Below, one piece after another: positions 1-7,956 of a stretch of DNA of 64,000 nucleotides (its first letter is position 1; each line of letters opens with the position of its first letter). The notes under the pieces are model-generated. The model worked only from the letters and a program-made list of their open reading frames with translations. It searched no databases and had not been told where the DNA came from. The translations under genes and the position numbers were made by a program. The DNA comes from Falsirhodobacter deserti. Lineage in GTDB: Bacteria; Pseudomonadota; Alphaproteobacteria; Rhodobacterales; Rhodobacteraceae. Location: positions 1,649,811 to 1,713,810 of the forward strand of contig NZ_ML137218.1 in NCBI RefSeq assembly GCF_004015795.1. The letters run 5' to 3'.

Positions 1-343
1 CCACTTCGCCCCGATGCTCGGCGATCATTCCGCGCAACGCGGTCAGCATGCGGGGCAGCGCGAACAAACGGCGCTTGGAGGCCATCACGGACAGGCTGTT
101 CACCGTCAGGTCCGACAGGTTCATGGCGCGCCCAACGGCCGCCATGCCTGCCTGCTGCTCTGCCCGGGTATAGACCGGCGAGGAGATCAGGTCGCGCAGA
201 TCCGCGCTGTCGGCCAAAGCGGCCTCCAGCGTGCCGAGATCGGCTTCAAGCGTCGGGATCGAGTTGGCGTCCTTCGCCAGTTCGAAGACTGCGGTCGCGT
301 AGCGTGTCGCGATACCAGTGGAAATCGAGGCCGGTTCAGACAC
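1..343 (-). CDS. atpH: ATP synthase F1 subunit delta, 3' part cut by window edge
   Basis: Delta subunit of the F1Fo ATP synthase, the stator link between F1 and the b subunits. About 114 codons are visible; the gene runs off the left edge. The start is GTG (codon 343-341), so an ATG-only search misses it. The protein opens MSEPASISTGIATRYATAVF and continues with a helical N-terminal domain (ELAKDANSIPTLEADLGTLE) typical of alphaproteobacterial AtpH. An AAAGGG ribosome site lies just upstream on the minus strand. The rest of an atp operon would be expected downstream of the gene, outside the window. The family assignment is firm from the N-terminal sequence. Confidence 0.88.
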   Translation of the reverse strand, partial: MSEPASISTGIATRYATAVFELAKDANSIPTLEADLGTLEAALADSADLRDLISSPVYTRAEQQAGMAAVGRAMNLSDLTVNSLSVMASKRRLFALPRMLTALRGMIAEHRGEV

Positions 344-503
344 TTCAACCCTTTCGATATTCTTTCCCGCAAGAGGCTGGCACCTTGCGAGGCGATGGCG
401 TGCGCGTTCAAACAACGCGTCACAGATCGAGGGTCCGAATAGCAGAGCGTTCCAGTTGCCGCAACTGTGAAGCCGCTGCCCGAGGACGGTTTTCCTTGTG
501 CTT

Positions 504-532
504 ACATAACATCATTGCAGAGTCAGGGGCAA
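504..532 (-). promoter_or_regulatory. Candidate sigma70-type promoter for atpH
   Basis: On the minus strand TTGCCC (527-532) and TTATGT (504-509) are separated by 17 nt, giving a long leader of about 155 nt before the GTG of atpH. The rest of the 344-542 gap shows no other clear feature. Motif match only. Confidence 0.35.
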
Positions 533-542
533 TATGTCGCAG

Positions 543-1337
543 CTATGACAACCCACCAGCGCCCGAAGGTGCCTTGACACTGTTGAAGCGCGGGGCCGGA
601 AGCGGCGCAGGTGCCGTCACCCCTTCCAGCGCCTTCAATGGCCGAGTCACGGCCGCCGTCAGCCCCGGCTTGCGTGGCGCGTAAACCTGCTTGGACACCT
701 CGACCATCACGCCGCCGCCGGCGAACCACGGGGCAAGCCTGCGCCCTGCCCGTTCCCACATCCCGGCCGTCCGCAGCCAGAAGCGCCGGTGCGAGGGGGG
801 TGCGAACAGCGCATGATAGGCGCGCTCGGGCACGAAGGAATGCCGGCGCAGCTGCGCTTCCAGCTGGTTGGTGGAATAAGGGCGGCCAAAGCCGAACGGC
901 GTGCGTTCGGTGCGCGCCCAAAGACCGGACCGGTTCGGCACGATGAAGATCGCGCGCGCCCCCGGCCCCATCACGCGCCAGCATTCTTCCAGCAGGTCGG
1001 GCTGATCGTCCGAAGGTTCCAGCCCGTGCAGAAGGACCAGCTTGTCCACCATCCCCGTTTCCAGTGGCCAGGCCGCCTCTTCGCTGAGAACCGAGACATT
1101 CTCCATACCGGCAGGCCACGGCATCACCCCCTGCGGGGCGGGCATGATGGCCGCCACCCGGCGGGCTTCTTCAAGATACGGGCGCAAAAGGGGCGCGGCA
1201 AACCCGTAGCCGACCACCGTCTGGCCCTTCGCCTCGGGCCACATTCCGACAAGCCGGTCGCGGATCGCACGCTGCGCCACCCGGCCAAGCTGGGTGCGAT
1301 AGTAGAAATTTCGCAAGTCGAGAACGTCGAGATACAT
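543..1337 (-). CDS. Class I SAM-dependent methyltransferase-like protein
   Basis: 264-residue cytosolic protein with a degenerate Rossmann methyltransferase fold. The glycine-rich SAM loop is weak (VVGYGFAAP near residue 45). The later segments are clearer: an acidic strand ending in LLHGLEP near residue 105, then a helix and the strand IFIVPN. Substrate is unknown. Start chosen at ATG 1337 ([16 protein letters not shown]). A GTG four codons upstream (1349) is also in frame, and the ribosome site AACGGG sits between 7 and 12 nt away depending on choice. It is divergent from gloB, whose start lies about 60 nt away, so the two may share a control region. Confidence 0.75.
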   Translation of the reverse strand: MYLDVLDLRNFYYRTQLGRVAQRAIRDRLVGMWPEAKGQTVVGYGFAAPLLRPYLEEARRVAAIMPAPQGVMPWPAGMENVSVLSEEAAWPLETGMVDKLVLLHGLEPSDDQPDLLEECWRVMGPGARAIFIVPNRSGLWARTERTPFGFGRPYSTNQLEAQLRRHSFVPERAYHALFAPPSHRRFWLRTAGMWERAGRRLAPWFAGGGVMVEVSKQVYAPRKPGLTAAVTRPLKALEGVTAPAPLPAPRFNSVKAPSGAGGLS

Positions 1338-1397
1338 TGCGCAGTGCACCCGTTGCGGGAATGCTCATGACATTAGGCGCGGATGGAAGGAAATGCC

Positions 1398-2165
1398 ATG
1401 CCCATCGAATTGCTGACGATCCCCTGCCTCAAGGACAATTACGCCTTCCTTCTGCACGATACCGACAGATGCGAGGCGATCTGCATCGACGTGCCCGAAG
1501 CAGGCCCGATCATGGCCGTGCTTTCCGCGCGCGAATGGCCGCTGACGCATATTCTGCTGACACACCACCATGACGACCACATCGCGGGCGTGGCCAAGCT
1601 TCAGGCCTATTCCGGCGCGAAGGTGGTCGGGGCCGCCGCCGATGCCGCGCGGCTGCCGCCGCTTGATCTGCAGGTGGCCGATGGCGATACGTTCGAAGCG
1701 ATCGGCACATCCATCCGCGTGCTGGAGGTTCCGGGCCATACGGTCGGGCATATCGCGTTCCACATGCCTGAAACCGGTCATGCCTTCACCGGCGACAGCC
1801 TGATGGCGGGCGGATGCGGGCGCCTGTTCGAGGGCACGCCCGAGCAGATGTGGCACAGCCTGAACCGCCTGTCGGCCCTGCCCGCCGAAACGCTGATCTG
1901 TTCTGGCCACGAATACACGCAGTCGAACCTGCGCTTCGCCCATGCTCTTGAACCGGAAAACGCAGCCCTTATCTCTCGTATCGACGCCGTGGACGAGGCG
2001 CGGGCAGACGGAAAGCCCTCGGTTCCCTCGGTCCTGGCGGATGAACTGGCCACAAACCCCTTCCTTCGGGCGCATCTTCCGGCGCTGAAAGCTGCCATCG
2101 GCATGCCGCAAGCCAGCGATGCCGAGGCTTTTGCCGAAATCCGGTCAAGGAAGGACAATTTCTAG
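1398..2165 (+). CDS. gloB: Hydroxyacylglutathione hydrolase (glyoxalase II)
   Basis: Metallo-beta-lactamase-fold enzyme that hydrolyses S-D-lactoylglutathione to D-lactate and glutathione, the second step of methylglyoxal detoxification. 255 residues, normal family length. The dinuclear metal motif THHHDDH lies at residues 55-61, followed by the histidine in GHTVGH, the aspartate in FTGDSLMAGGCGR and GHEYTQSN. The C-terminal HAGH domain contains RAHLPAL. Start is ATG 1398 because GGAAGG lies 7 nt upstream. An ATG at 1383 is in frame but lacks a ribosome site. Divergent from the methyltransferase gene. Confidence 0.93.
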   Translation: MPIELLTIPCLKDNYAFLLHDTDRCEAICIDVPEAGPIMAVLSAREWPLTHILLTHHHDDHIAGVAKLQAYSGAKVVGAAADAARLPPLDLQVADGDTFEAIGTSIRVLEVPGHTVGHIAFHMPETGHAFTGDSLMAGGCGRLFEGTPEQMWHSLNRLSALPAETLICSGHEYTQSNLRFAHALEPENAALISRIDAVDEARADGKPSVPSVLADELATNPFLRAHLPALKAAIGMPQASDAEAFAEIRSRKDNF

Positions 2166-2277
2166 GCTGACGCGGAACGGCCCCTTCACATTTTGCTGCG
2201 AACGGGCGCAGTTTCGGATTCCCACTTGAAGCGCGGGCCAAAGACCCGATCTTTAGGTTACGAGGCAATGGTCGCGA

Positions 2278-2291
2278 GGGCCGCAAGGCCC
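2278..2291 (+). other. GCAA-tetraloop hairpin in clpA leader
   Basis: GGGCC-GCAA-GGCCC forms a perfect 5-bp stem capped by a GNRA tetraloop, about 30 nt before the GTG of clpA and just before its ribosome site. The 2166-2321 gap also holds CTTGAA near 2224, which could be part of a heat-shock type -35, but no convincing -10 was found. Confidence 0.4.
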
Positions 2292-2321
2292 CGCCGACCC
2301 GCAAGACAGGAGCACCATATC

Positions 2322-4640
2322 GTGCCATCGTTTTCGAACACTCTTGAACAAGCCATCCACGGCGCCCTGGCGCTTGCGAATGCCCGTCGCCACGAACTTG
2401 CCACACTTGAACACCTTCTGCTGTCGCTGCTGGACGAACCCGACGCTTCACGCGTCATGAAGGCCTGCGCCGTCGATCTGGACGAGCTTCGCAAGACGCT
2501 GGTCGAGTTTATCGACGATGACCTTTCCACCCTCGTGACCACCGTCGAAGGGTCGGAAGCCGTGCCGACGGCCGCGTTCCAGCGCGTGATCCAGCGCGCG
2601 GCGATCCATGTGCAATCTTCGGGCCGGACGGAAGTGACGGGCGCGAACGTGCTGGTCGCCATCTTCGCCGAGCGGGAAAGCAACGCCGCCTATTTCCTGC
2701 AGGAACAGGACATGACCCGGTATGACGCGGTGAACTTCATCGCGCATGGCGTGGCGAAGGATCCGGCATTCGGGGAACCGCGCAACATCTCCGGCGCGGA
2801 AGAACATCACCACGAAACGCCCAAGGGCGAGGCTGGAGAGGCCAAGGAATCCGCGCTGTCGAAATACTGTGTGGATCTGAACGTGAAGGCCCGCAAGGGC
2901 GATGTGGATCCGCTTATCGGCCGGGAGGCCGAGGTGGAGCGCTGCATTCAGGTTCTGTGCCGCCGCCGCAAGAACAATCCCCTTCTGGTGGGCGATCCCG
3001 GCGTGGGCAAGACCGCCATTGCAGAAGGGCTCGCCTGGAAGATCATCAACGGTCAGGTGCCGGACATCCTGGCCCGCGCCACGATCTACAGCCTGGACAT
3101 GGGCGCACTTCTGGCCGGCACCCGGTATCGCGGTGACTTCGAGGAGCGTTTGAAAGCCGTCGTCAAGGAGATGGAGGACCACCCCAACGCGGTTCTGTTC
3201 ATCGACGAGATCCACACGGTGATCGGTGCCGGCGCCACCTCGGGCGGGGCGATGGATGCGTCCAACCTGCTGAAGCCCGCGCTGGCGGGCGGAAAGCTGC
3301 GGACCATGGGGTCGACCACCTACAAGGAATTCCGCCAGCACTTCGAAAAGGACCGTGCCCTGTCGCGGCGCTTCCAGAAGATCGACGTGAACGAACCGTC
3401 GCTGCCCGATGCGATCAAGATCCTGATGGGTCTGAAGCCGCATTTCGAGGATCACCACGACATCCGTTACACCAACGATGCGATCAAGACGGCAGTGGAA
3501 CTTGCCTCGCGCTATATCAATGATCGCAAGCTGCCCGACAGCGCGATCGATGTGATCGACGAGGCCGGTGCCGCGCAGCATCTGGTTGCGGAATCCAAGC
3601 GCCGGAAAACCATCGGCGTGAAAGAGATCGAGTCCGTGGTGGCCAAGATTGCCCGGATCCCGCCGAAGAACGTGTCCAAGGACGATGCCGAAGTGCTGCG
3701 CGATCTGGAACCGACGCTGAAGCGGGTGGTGTTCGGGCAGGATGCGGCCATCACCGCGCTTTCCTCGGCCATCAAGCTGGCGCGGGCAGGCCTGCGCGAG
3801 CCGGAAAAGCCCATCGGCAACTACCTGTTCGCCGGCCCCACCGGTGTCGGAAAGACGGAGGTGGCAAAGCAACTGGCTTCGACGCTAGGGGTGGAACTGC
3901 TGCGTTTCGACATGTCGGAATACATGGAGAAGCACGCTGTTTCGCGCCTGATCGGTGCACCTCCCGGTTATGTGGGCTTTGATCAGGGCGGCATGCTGAC
4001 GGATGGCGTGGACCAGCATCCCCATTGCGTGCTGCTGCTGGACGAGATCGAGAAAGCGCATCCGGATGTTTACAACATCCTGCTGCAGGTGATGGATCAC
4101 GGGAAGCTGACGGATCACAACGGCCGTCAGGTGGATTTCCGCAACGTGATCCTGATCATGACCTCGAACGCGGGGGCGGCGGACATGCAGAAAGCTGCAA
4201 TCGGCTTCGGCCGCGACCGGCGCGAGGGCGAGGACACCGCCGCGATCGAGCGGACCTTCACGCCCGAATTCCGCAACCGTCTGGACGCCGTCATCTCGTT
4301 CGCGCCGCTGCCCAAATCAGTGATCCTGCAGGTTGTCGAAAAGTTCGTGCTTCAGCTGGAAGCGCAGCTGATGGATCGCAACGTCCATATCGAACTGACG
4401 CCGGAGGCCGCGCAATGGCTGGGTGACAAGGGCTATGACGATCGGATGGGGGCGCGCCCGCTGGGCCGCGTGATCCAGGAAAGCATCAAGAAGCCGCTGG
4501 CCGAGGAGCTTCTGTTCGGCCGCCTGACCAAGGGCGGGATCGTGAAGGTCGTCGTGAAGGACGACAAGATCGAGCTGGAGATCGACCAGCAGAAGGGGCG
4601 GCTTACGAACCAGCGCCCGCCCCTGCTGACCGCCGAATAA
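2322..4640 (+). CDS. clpA: ATP-dependent Clp protease ATP-binding subunit ClpA
   Basis: Hexameric AAA+ unfoldase that feeds substrates to ClpP and works with ClpS in the N-end rule. 772 residues, the usual ClpA size. Order: Clp N-terminal repeats (1-150), an acidic/His linker, D1 with Walker A GDPGVGKT (about 224) and Walker [11 protein letters not shown]2 with Walker [10 protein letters not shown] (about 505) and [10 protein letters not shown], then a C-terminal D2-small domain. There is no ClpB middle coiled coil. Start is GTG 2322 behind ACAGGAG. The reading frame stays open 43 codons upstream, but that stretch is not ClpA-like. clpS is not adjacent. Confidence 0.95.
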   Translation: MPSFSNTLEQAIHGALALANARRHELATLEHLLLSLLDEPDASRVMKACAVDLDELRKTLVEFIDDDLSTLVTTVEGSEAVPTAAFQRVIQRAAIHVQSSGRTEVTGANVLVAIFAERESNAAYFLQEQDMTRYDAVNFIAHGVAKDPAFGEPRNISGAEEHHHETPKGEAGEAKESALSKYCVDLNVKARKGDVDPLIGREAEVERCIQVLCRRRKNNPLLVGDPGVGKTAIAEGLAWKIINGQVPDILARATIYSLDMGALLAGTRYRGDFEERLKAVVKEMEDHPNAVLFIDEIHTVIGAGATSGGAMDASNLLKPALAGGKLRTMGSTTYKEFRQHFEKDRALSRRFQKIDVNEPSLPDAIKILMGLKPHFEDHHDIRYTNDAIKTAVELASRYINDRKLPDSAIDVIDEAGAAQHLVAESKRRKTIGVKEIESVVAKIARIPPKNVSKDDAEVLRDLEPTLKRVVFGQDAAITALSSAIKLARAGLREPEKPIGNYLFAGPTGVGKTEVAKQLASTLGVELLRFDMSEYMEKHAVSRLIGAPPGYVGFDQGGMLTDGVDQHPHCVLLLDEIEKAHPDVYNILLQVMDHGKLTDHNGRQVDFRNVILIMTSNAGAADMQKAAIGFGRDRREGEDTAAIERTFTPEFRNRLDAVISFAPLPKSVILQVVEKFVLQLEAQLMDRNVHIELTPEAAQWLGDKGYDDRMGARPLGRVIQESIKKPLAEELLFGRLTKGGIVKVVVKDDKIELEIDQQKGRLTNQRPPLLTAE

Positions 4641-4644
4641 GAAA

Positions 4645-4668
4645 AGGCCCCCGAACGGGGGCCTCTTT
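4645..4668. terminator. Bidirectional terminator between clpA and the DoxX gene
   Basis: AGGCCCCC (4645-4652), loop GAAC, GGGGGCCT (4657-4664), a perfect 8-bp stem. On the plus strand it is followed by CTTT. On the minus strand it is followed by TTTTCTTATT, so it can end both convergent genes. Confidence 0.85.
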
Positions 4669-4672
4669 ACAT

Positions 4673-5071
4673 TCAGGCAACTGCAACACGACCGCGGCCC
4701 AGTTTCGCATCGACCGAGATCGGGCCCGCGCCCGCCACGGCAAGATACAGGAACACGAAGCTGAGGATCATGGCCAGGCTGCCGCTGTTCAGCGCCGGGA
4801 AGAACCCGTTGCCGGCATGGGCATAGAAATAAGCAACCGCCATCACGCCCGAAAGCAGGAACGCGGCGGGACGCGTGAACAGGCCGATCACCAGCAGCGC
4901 GCCGCAGATCAGCTCGAAGCAGCCAGCGAACCAAGGCAGCGAACCGGCCGGCGGCTGCATGCCGACGGGGAAGTGCAGGATCTTCATCGTGCCATAGCTC
5001 AGGATCAAAAGGCCTGCGGCGATGCGCAGGATCGAAAGCATGGCGGGCTGGAAGCGCGAAAGGTTGTCCAT
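4673..5071 (-). CDS. DoxX family inner-membrane protein
   Basis: 132-residue four-helix membrane protein of the DoxX/SURF4-like family. Segments visible: SILRIAAGLLILSYGTMKI, FAGCFELICGALLVIGLF, AAFLLSGVMAVAYFYAHA and SLAMILSFVFLYLAVAGAG. The conserved YG..K in helix 1 and the GLFTRPAA turn after helix 2 fit the family. Some DoxX proteins take part in quinone or redox stress functions; no specific role can be assigned here. Start at ATG 5071 with GAGG 6 nt upstream. An ATG two codons earlier has no room for the ribosome site. Convergent with clpA. Confidence 0.82.
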   Translation of the reverse strand: MDNLSRFQPAMLSILRIAAGLLILSYGTMKILHFPVGMQPPAGSLPWFAGCFELICGALLVIGLFTRPAAFLLSGVMAVAYFYAHAGNGFFPALNSGSLAMILSFVFLYLAVAGAGPISVDAKLGRGRVAVA

Positions 5072-5161
5072 GGTCATCCTCGATGAGCTTAAATCGTTGG
5101 CCAGTTCCTTACCATGCCTCTTCTTCACGACATATAGGTGCCAAAGCACAGAACCTGTGCG

Positions 5162-6103
5162 TCACCGGAACCTTGGGGCCGTTGCGACGGGAAGCGGGCC
5201 GAAGCGCACCATCCCACCTTCGACCGTCAGCGGGAATTCCAGCACCTCGTCATTCCCGCCCATCATGCGCAGTCCATTTTCAAGCATGTCCAGTCGGTTC
5301 GCCGGGATCAGGCCTGCATCCACGGCGGGTTGCAGGATGGCGGGCCAGTTTTCCACGTGCAGTTTCAGATCCCCCGCCGCAAAGCCGCGCCCGTCGGCCA
5401 CCAGATCGCCCGTGATGGACAGAACGGCGCGGTCAAAGCGTAACTCGGCGCGGTGAAGCACGATGCGGTCGATCGGAACAGCCACGCCATCGGCCAGATC
5501 GTCCACCACCTCGGCCAGCGTCACATCGGCCACGGCATCGAAAGCGCCCTCCTGCAGGCGGATGTCGTTCGCCTTCAGCTCAAGCCCGTCTGCCTTAATC
5601 GTCAGGTGGTGAAGTGTCCCATCCTCCCGATCCGAGCGGAGGGCGATGCTGTTGCCCGTCAGCCGCCCTTCCGCCATCGATGCCGCGAAGGGGCCCGCCT
5701 TCACCTGCCCGGCAACCGGCGCAAGGGACGTGGAAAGCTGGAACGTGCCCCCCGCCCCATCCAGCCGCAGGTCGACCTGCCCCGTCGGCGTTTCAAGAAC
5801 CTGCTGCGGCGGCAACGCGAAGTCCACGCGCAGCGGCCACCATGCCGGCATCGTCACCTCGGCCGAGGGGGCCTGCCAGCCCCAGCCACTTTCGGGATCC
5901 ATCACCGTCACGGGGCCGGATGCGATGCGGAAACGTGCGGGAAAGCCCGTCACCTCCAGGTCCTGAACCTCGGCCATGCGGCCGGCTTCGGTTTGTGCGG
6001 CAAACCAGTCCTCCACCCCGCTGCGGAACAGGTGGGCCCCCACGAACCACCATGCACAAAAGGCGATCGCCGCCGCCAGAAAGATCCCGAACACCGTCCG
6101 CAT
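5162..6103 (-). CDS. DUF2125 domain protein, membrane anchored
   Basis: 313 residues. One N-terminal hydrophobic segment (FGIFLAAAIAFCAWWFVGA) acts as signal anchor, and the remainder is a beta-rich periplasmic domain rich in VDLRLDG/DLKLHVENW-type strands, matching DUF2125 of alphaproteobacteria. Function of the family is not known; the architecture resembles AsmA/lipid-transfer style envelope proteins, which is only a comparison. Divergent from the ChaC-like gene with a 63-nt gap that carries a GC dyad. Confidence 0.78.
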   Translation of the reverse strand: MRTVFGIFLAAAIAFCAWWFVGAHLFRSGVEDWFAAQTEAGRMAEVQDLEVTGFPARFRIASGPVTVMDPESGWGWQAPSAEVTMPAWWPLRVDFALPPQQVLETPTGQVDLRLDGAGGTFQLSTSLAPVAGQVKAGPFAASMAEGRLTGNSIALRSDREDGTLHHLTIKADGLELKANDIRLQEGAFDAVADVTLAEVVDDLADGVAVPIDRIVLHRAELRFDRAVLSITGDLVADGRGFAAGDLKLHVENWPAILQPAVDAGLIPANRLDMLENGLRMMGGNDEVLEFPLTVEGGMVRFGPLPVATAPRFR

Positions 6104-6110
6104 TGCACTT

Positions 6111-6147
6111 GCCCCCGCCGAAGTTTAGCCAAAGCCTTAACGGGGGC
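6111..6147. other. GC dyad in divergent DUF2125/ChaC intergenic region
   Basis: GCCCCCG (6111-6117) and CGGGGGC (6141-6147) form a perfect 7-bp inverted repeat with a 23-nt spacer in the only non-coding space between two divergent genes. It could be an operator or leader hairpin. Confidence 0.25.
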
Positions 6148-6166
6148 GGCATGAAAGGACCAGCGC

Positions 6167-6691
6167 ATGAAGGATCGGCTTTGGGTTTTCGGCTATGGCT
6201 CGCTGATCTGGGATCCCTGCTTCGAGGTGGAGCGGCAGGTGCTGGCCCGGCTGGATGGCTGGCGGCGCAGCTTCTGCATGACCTCAATGCGCTATCGCGG
6301 CACGCCCGAGGCGCCCGGCCTTGTGCTTGCGCTGGACCGCGCCGAAGGTGCCGCCTGTCACGGCGTTGCGTTTCTGGTGCGCGAAGGAACCGAAGATGCC
6401 GCCCTTGCCGCCCTGCGCGAGAGGGAGCTTTTCTCGAATGCCTATCACGAGGTGCGGCTGCCGCTGGCCCAGCCGCAGGTGACGGCCCTGACCTATGTGA
6501 TCGACCCTGATCACATGCAATACTGCCTGCATGATCCCGAAACGCAGGCACGGATGATCGCGGGTGCGGCAGGCGTGCGGGGGCCGAACCGCGATTACCT
6601 GATGAACACCGTCCAACATCTGGACACGCTGGGCATTCCTGATGCCGATTTGCACGATCTTGCCATGCGGGTGCGCGAATTGCTGCCTTGA
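6167..6691 (+). CDS. Gamma-glutamylcyclotransferase, ChaC-like
   Basis: 174-residue cytosolic enzyme of the ChaC/GGCT fold. The nucleotide-sized binding signature VFGYGSLIW (7-15) and the following W/F-rich strand are typical; the ChaC branch acts on glutathione, giving 5-oxoproline and Cys-Gly. RYRGTPEAPGLVLALD and GVAFLV are the other conserved strands. The catalytic glutamate is expected in the REGTEDAALAALRERE region. ATG 6167 has GGACCAGC upstream. Stop TGA overlaps no real start downstream; the next gene begins 41 nt later. Confidence 0.85.
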   Translation: MKDRLWVFGYGSLIWDPCFEVERQVLARLDGWRRSFCMTSMRYRGTPEAPGLVLALDRAEGAACHGVAFLVREGTEDAALAALRERELFSNAYHEVRLPLAQPQVTALTYVIDPDHMQYCLHDPETQARMIAGAAGVRGPNRDYLMNTVQHLDTLGIPDADLHDLAMRVRELLP

Positions 6692-6732
6692 CGGTTGGCA
6701 CGGGCAGTGCGGCACCGTATCGTGACGCGGAA

Positions 6733-7956
6733 ATGACCGACAGCAGGCGCTCCGTGGATAAACCCCTCACTGCCCTCCGACCCGGCCCCATCGCCCGGCC
6801 AGAGAACGTTTTTACACAGCCATTGCGGCAGCTTCTGGTGATGACGCTGATCGTTGCGCTTGTGCTGGTGGGGGTGGTGCTGACATGGCCGCACCTGTCG
6901 CCGCTGTTTCTGGCGAAGAAGTGGCTGAACGGGTTTATCGCCCTTGCCTTCGTGATCGGCATCGCCACCTGCTTTGCCAGCGTGATCCGCCTGATGCAGT
7001 CCGTCACGTGGATCGAGGCGTTCGTGCAGCGCAAGGGCGTGCAATCGGAACCACCCGCGATGCTGCTGCCGCTGGCCACGCTGCTGCGCACTCGCTCGGC
7101 GCATTCGCGCATCTCGGCAACCTCGGCCCGGTCGATCCTTGAATCGGTGGGCGCGCGCCTTGATGAATCGCGCGAGGTCAGCAACTACCTTGGCAGCCTG
7201 CTGATCTTCCTTGGCCTTCTTGGCACCTTTTACGGCCTTGCCACCACCGTGCCCGCCCTTGTGGAAACGATCCGGACGCTGGCCCCGCAAGACGGGGTGG
7301 CCACATCCGGAAGCGAGGTTCTGGGGGCACTGATGACGGGCCTGCAGAACCAGCTTGGCGGAATGGGCACGGCCTTTTCCTCCTCGCTTCTGGGGCTTGC
7401 AGGATCGCTGGTCGTGGGGCTGCTGGCGCTGTTCGCCTCCCATTCCCAAACGCGCTTCCACCAGGAGCTGGAGGAATGGCTGTCCTCCATCACCCGCCTT
7501 GGCTTTGCCGATGGCGAGGATGCAAGCATCGCCGGCGTGCTGGACATGATGGGCCAGCAGATGGACGAGCTGCGCGACCTGTTCGCCCAGTCCGAAGCCG
7601 CGCGGCAGGCAAGCGACGATCGCGCTGGCCAACTGGCCGATGCCATCACCGCCCTTCTTGCGCGCGGCGAGGAACAGGATACCGCCCATGCCCGGATGGC
7701 CGATGCGCAAACCGCCGCACTGAGCCGGATTGCCGATGGTCAGGCACGGATGGCCGACGCGATGGAAGTGTCGGCCGCCAAGGACGCCCCCCATGCCGAC
7801 GCGGAATACCGCGCGCGCCTGCGTTCCATCGACACGCAGCTTCTGCGGCTGCTGGAAGAAATCGCCGTGGGCCGCCAGGAATCCGTGGCCGAATTGCGGG
7901 CCGATCTGGCGCAACTGACCAACACGCTGCGCCTTGCCGCCAAGGGTGAAATCTGA
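6733..7956 (+). CDS. MotA/TolQ/ExbB-like proton channel protein with cytoplasmic helical tail
   Basis: 407 residues. Four hydrophobic segments at about 33-55, 64-88, 150-172 (SNYLGSLLIFLGLLGTFYGL) and 213-236 (TAFSSSLLGLAGSLVVGLLA); the last two carry the ExbB/TolQ/MotA-type GLLGTFYGL and GMGTAFSSSLLG motifs. Residues 240-407 form a long, charged, alanine-rich helical tail with a near-repeat (MADAQ...ARMADAM). Start is ATG 6733; a TTG at 6688 extends the frame into the upstream stop and is unlikely. Its stop overlaps the ATG of the next gene by 1 nt, and that gene encodes the matching MotB/OmpA-type partner. No TonB, TolR or flagellar gene is near. Function unknown; a force-generating stator-like complex is an inference. 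Confidence 0.8.
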   Translation: MTDSRRSVDKPLTALRPGPIARPENVFTQPLRQLLVMTLIVALVLVGVVLTWPHLSPLFLAKKWLNGFIALAFVIGIATCFASVIRLMQSVTWIEAFVQRKGVQSEPPAMLLPLATLLRTRSAHSRISATSARSILESVGARLDESREVSNYLGSLLIFLGLLGTFYGLATTVPALVETIRTLAPQDGVATSGSEVLGALMTGLQNQLGGMGTAFSSSLLGLAGSLVVGLLALFASHSQTRFHQELEEWLSSITRLGFADGEDASIAGVLDMMGQQMDELRDLFAQSEAARQASDDRAGQLADAITALLARGEEQDTAHARMADAQTAALSRIADGQARMADAMEVSAAKDAPHADAEYRARLRSIDTQLLRLLEEIAVGRQESVAELRADLAQLTNTLRLAAKGEI

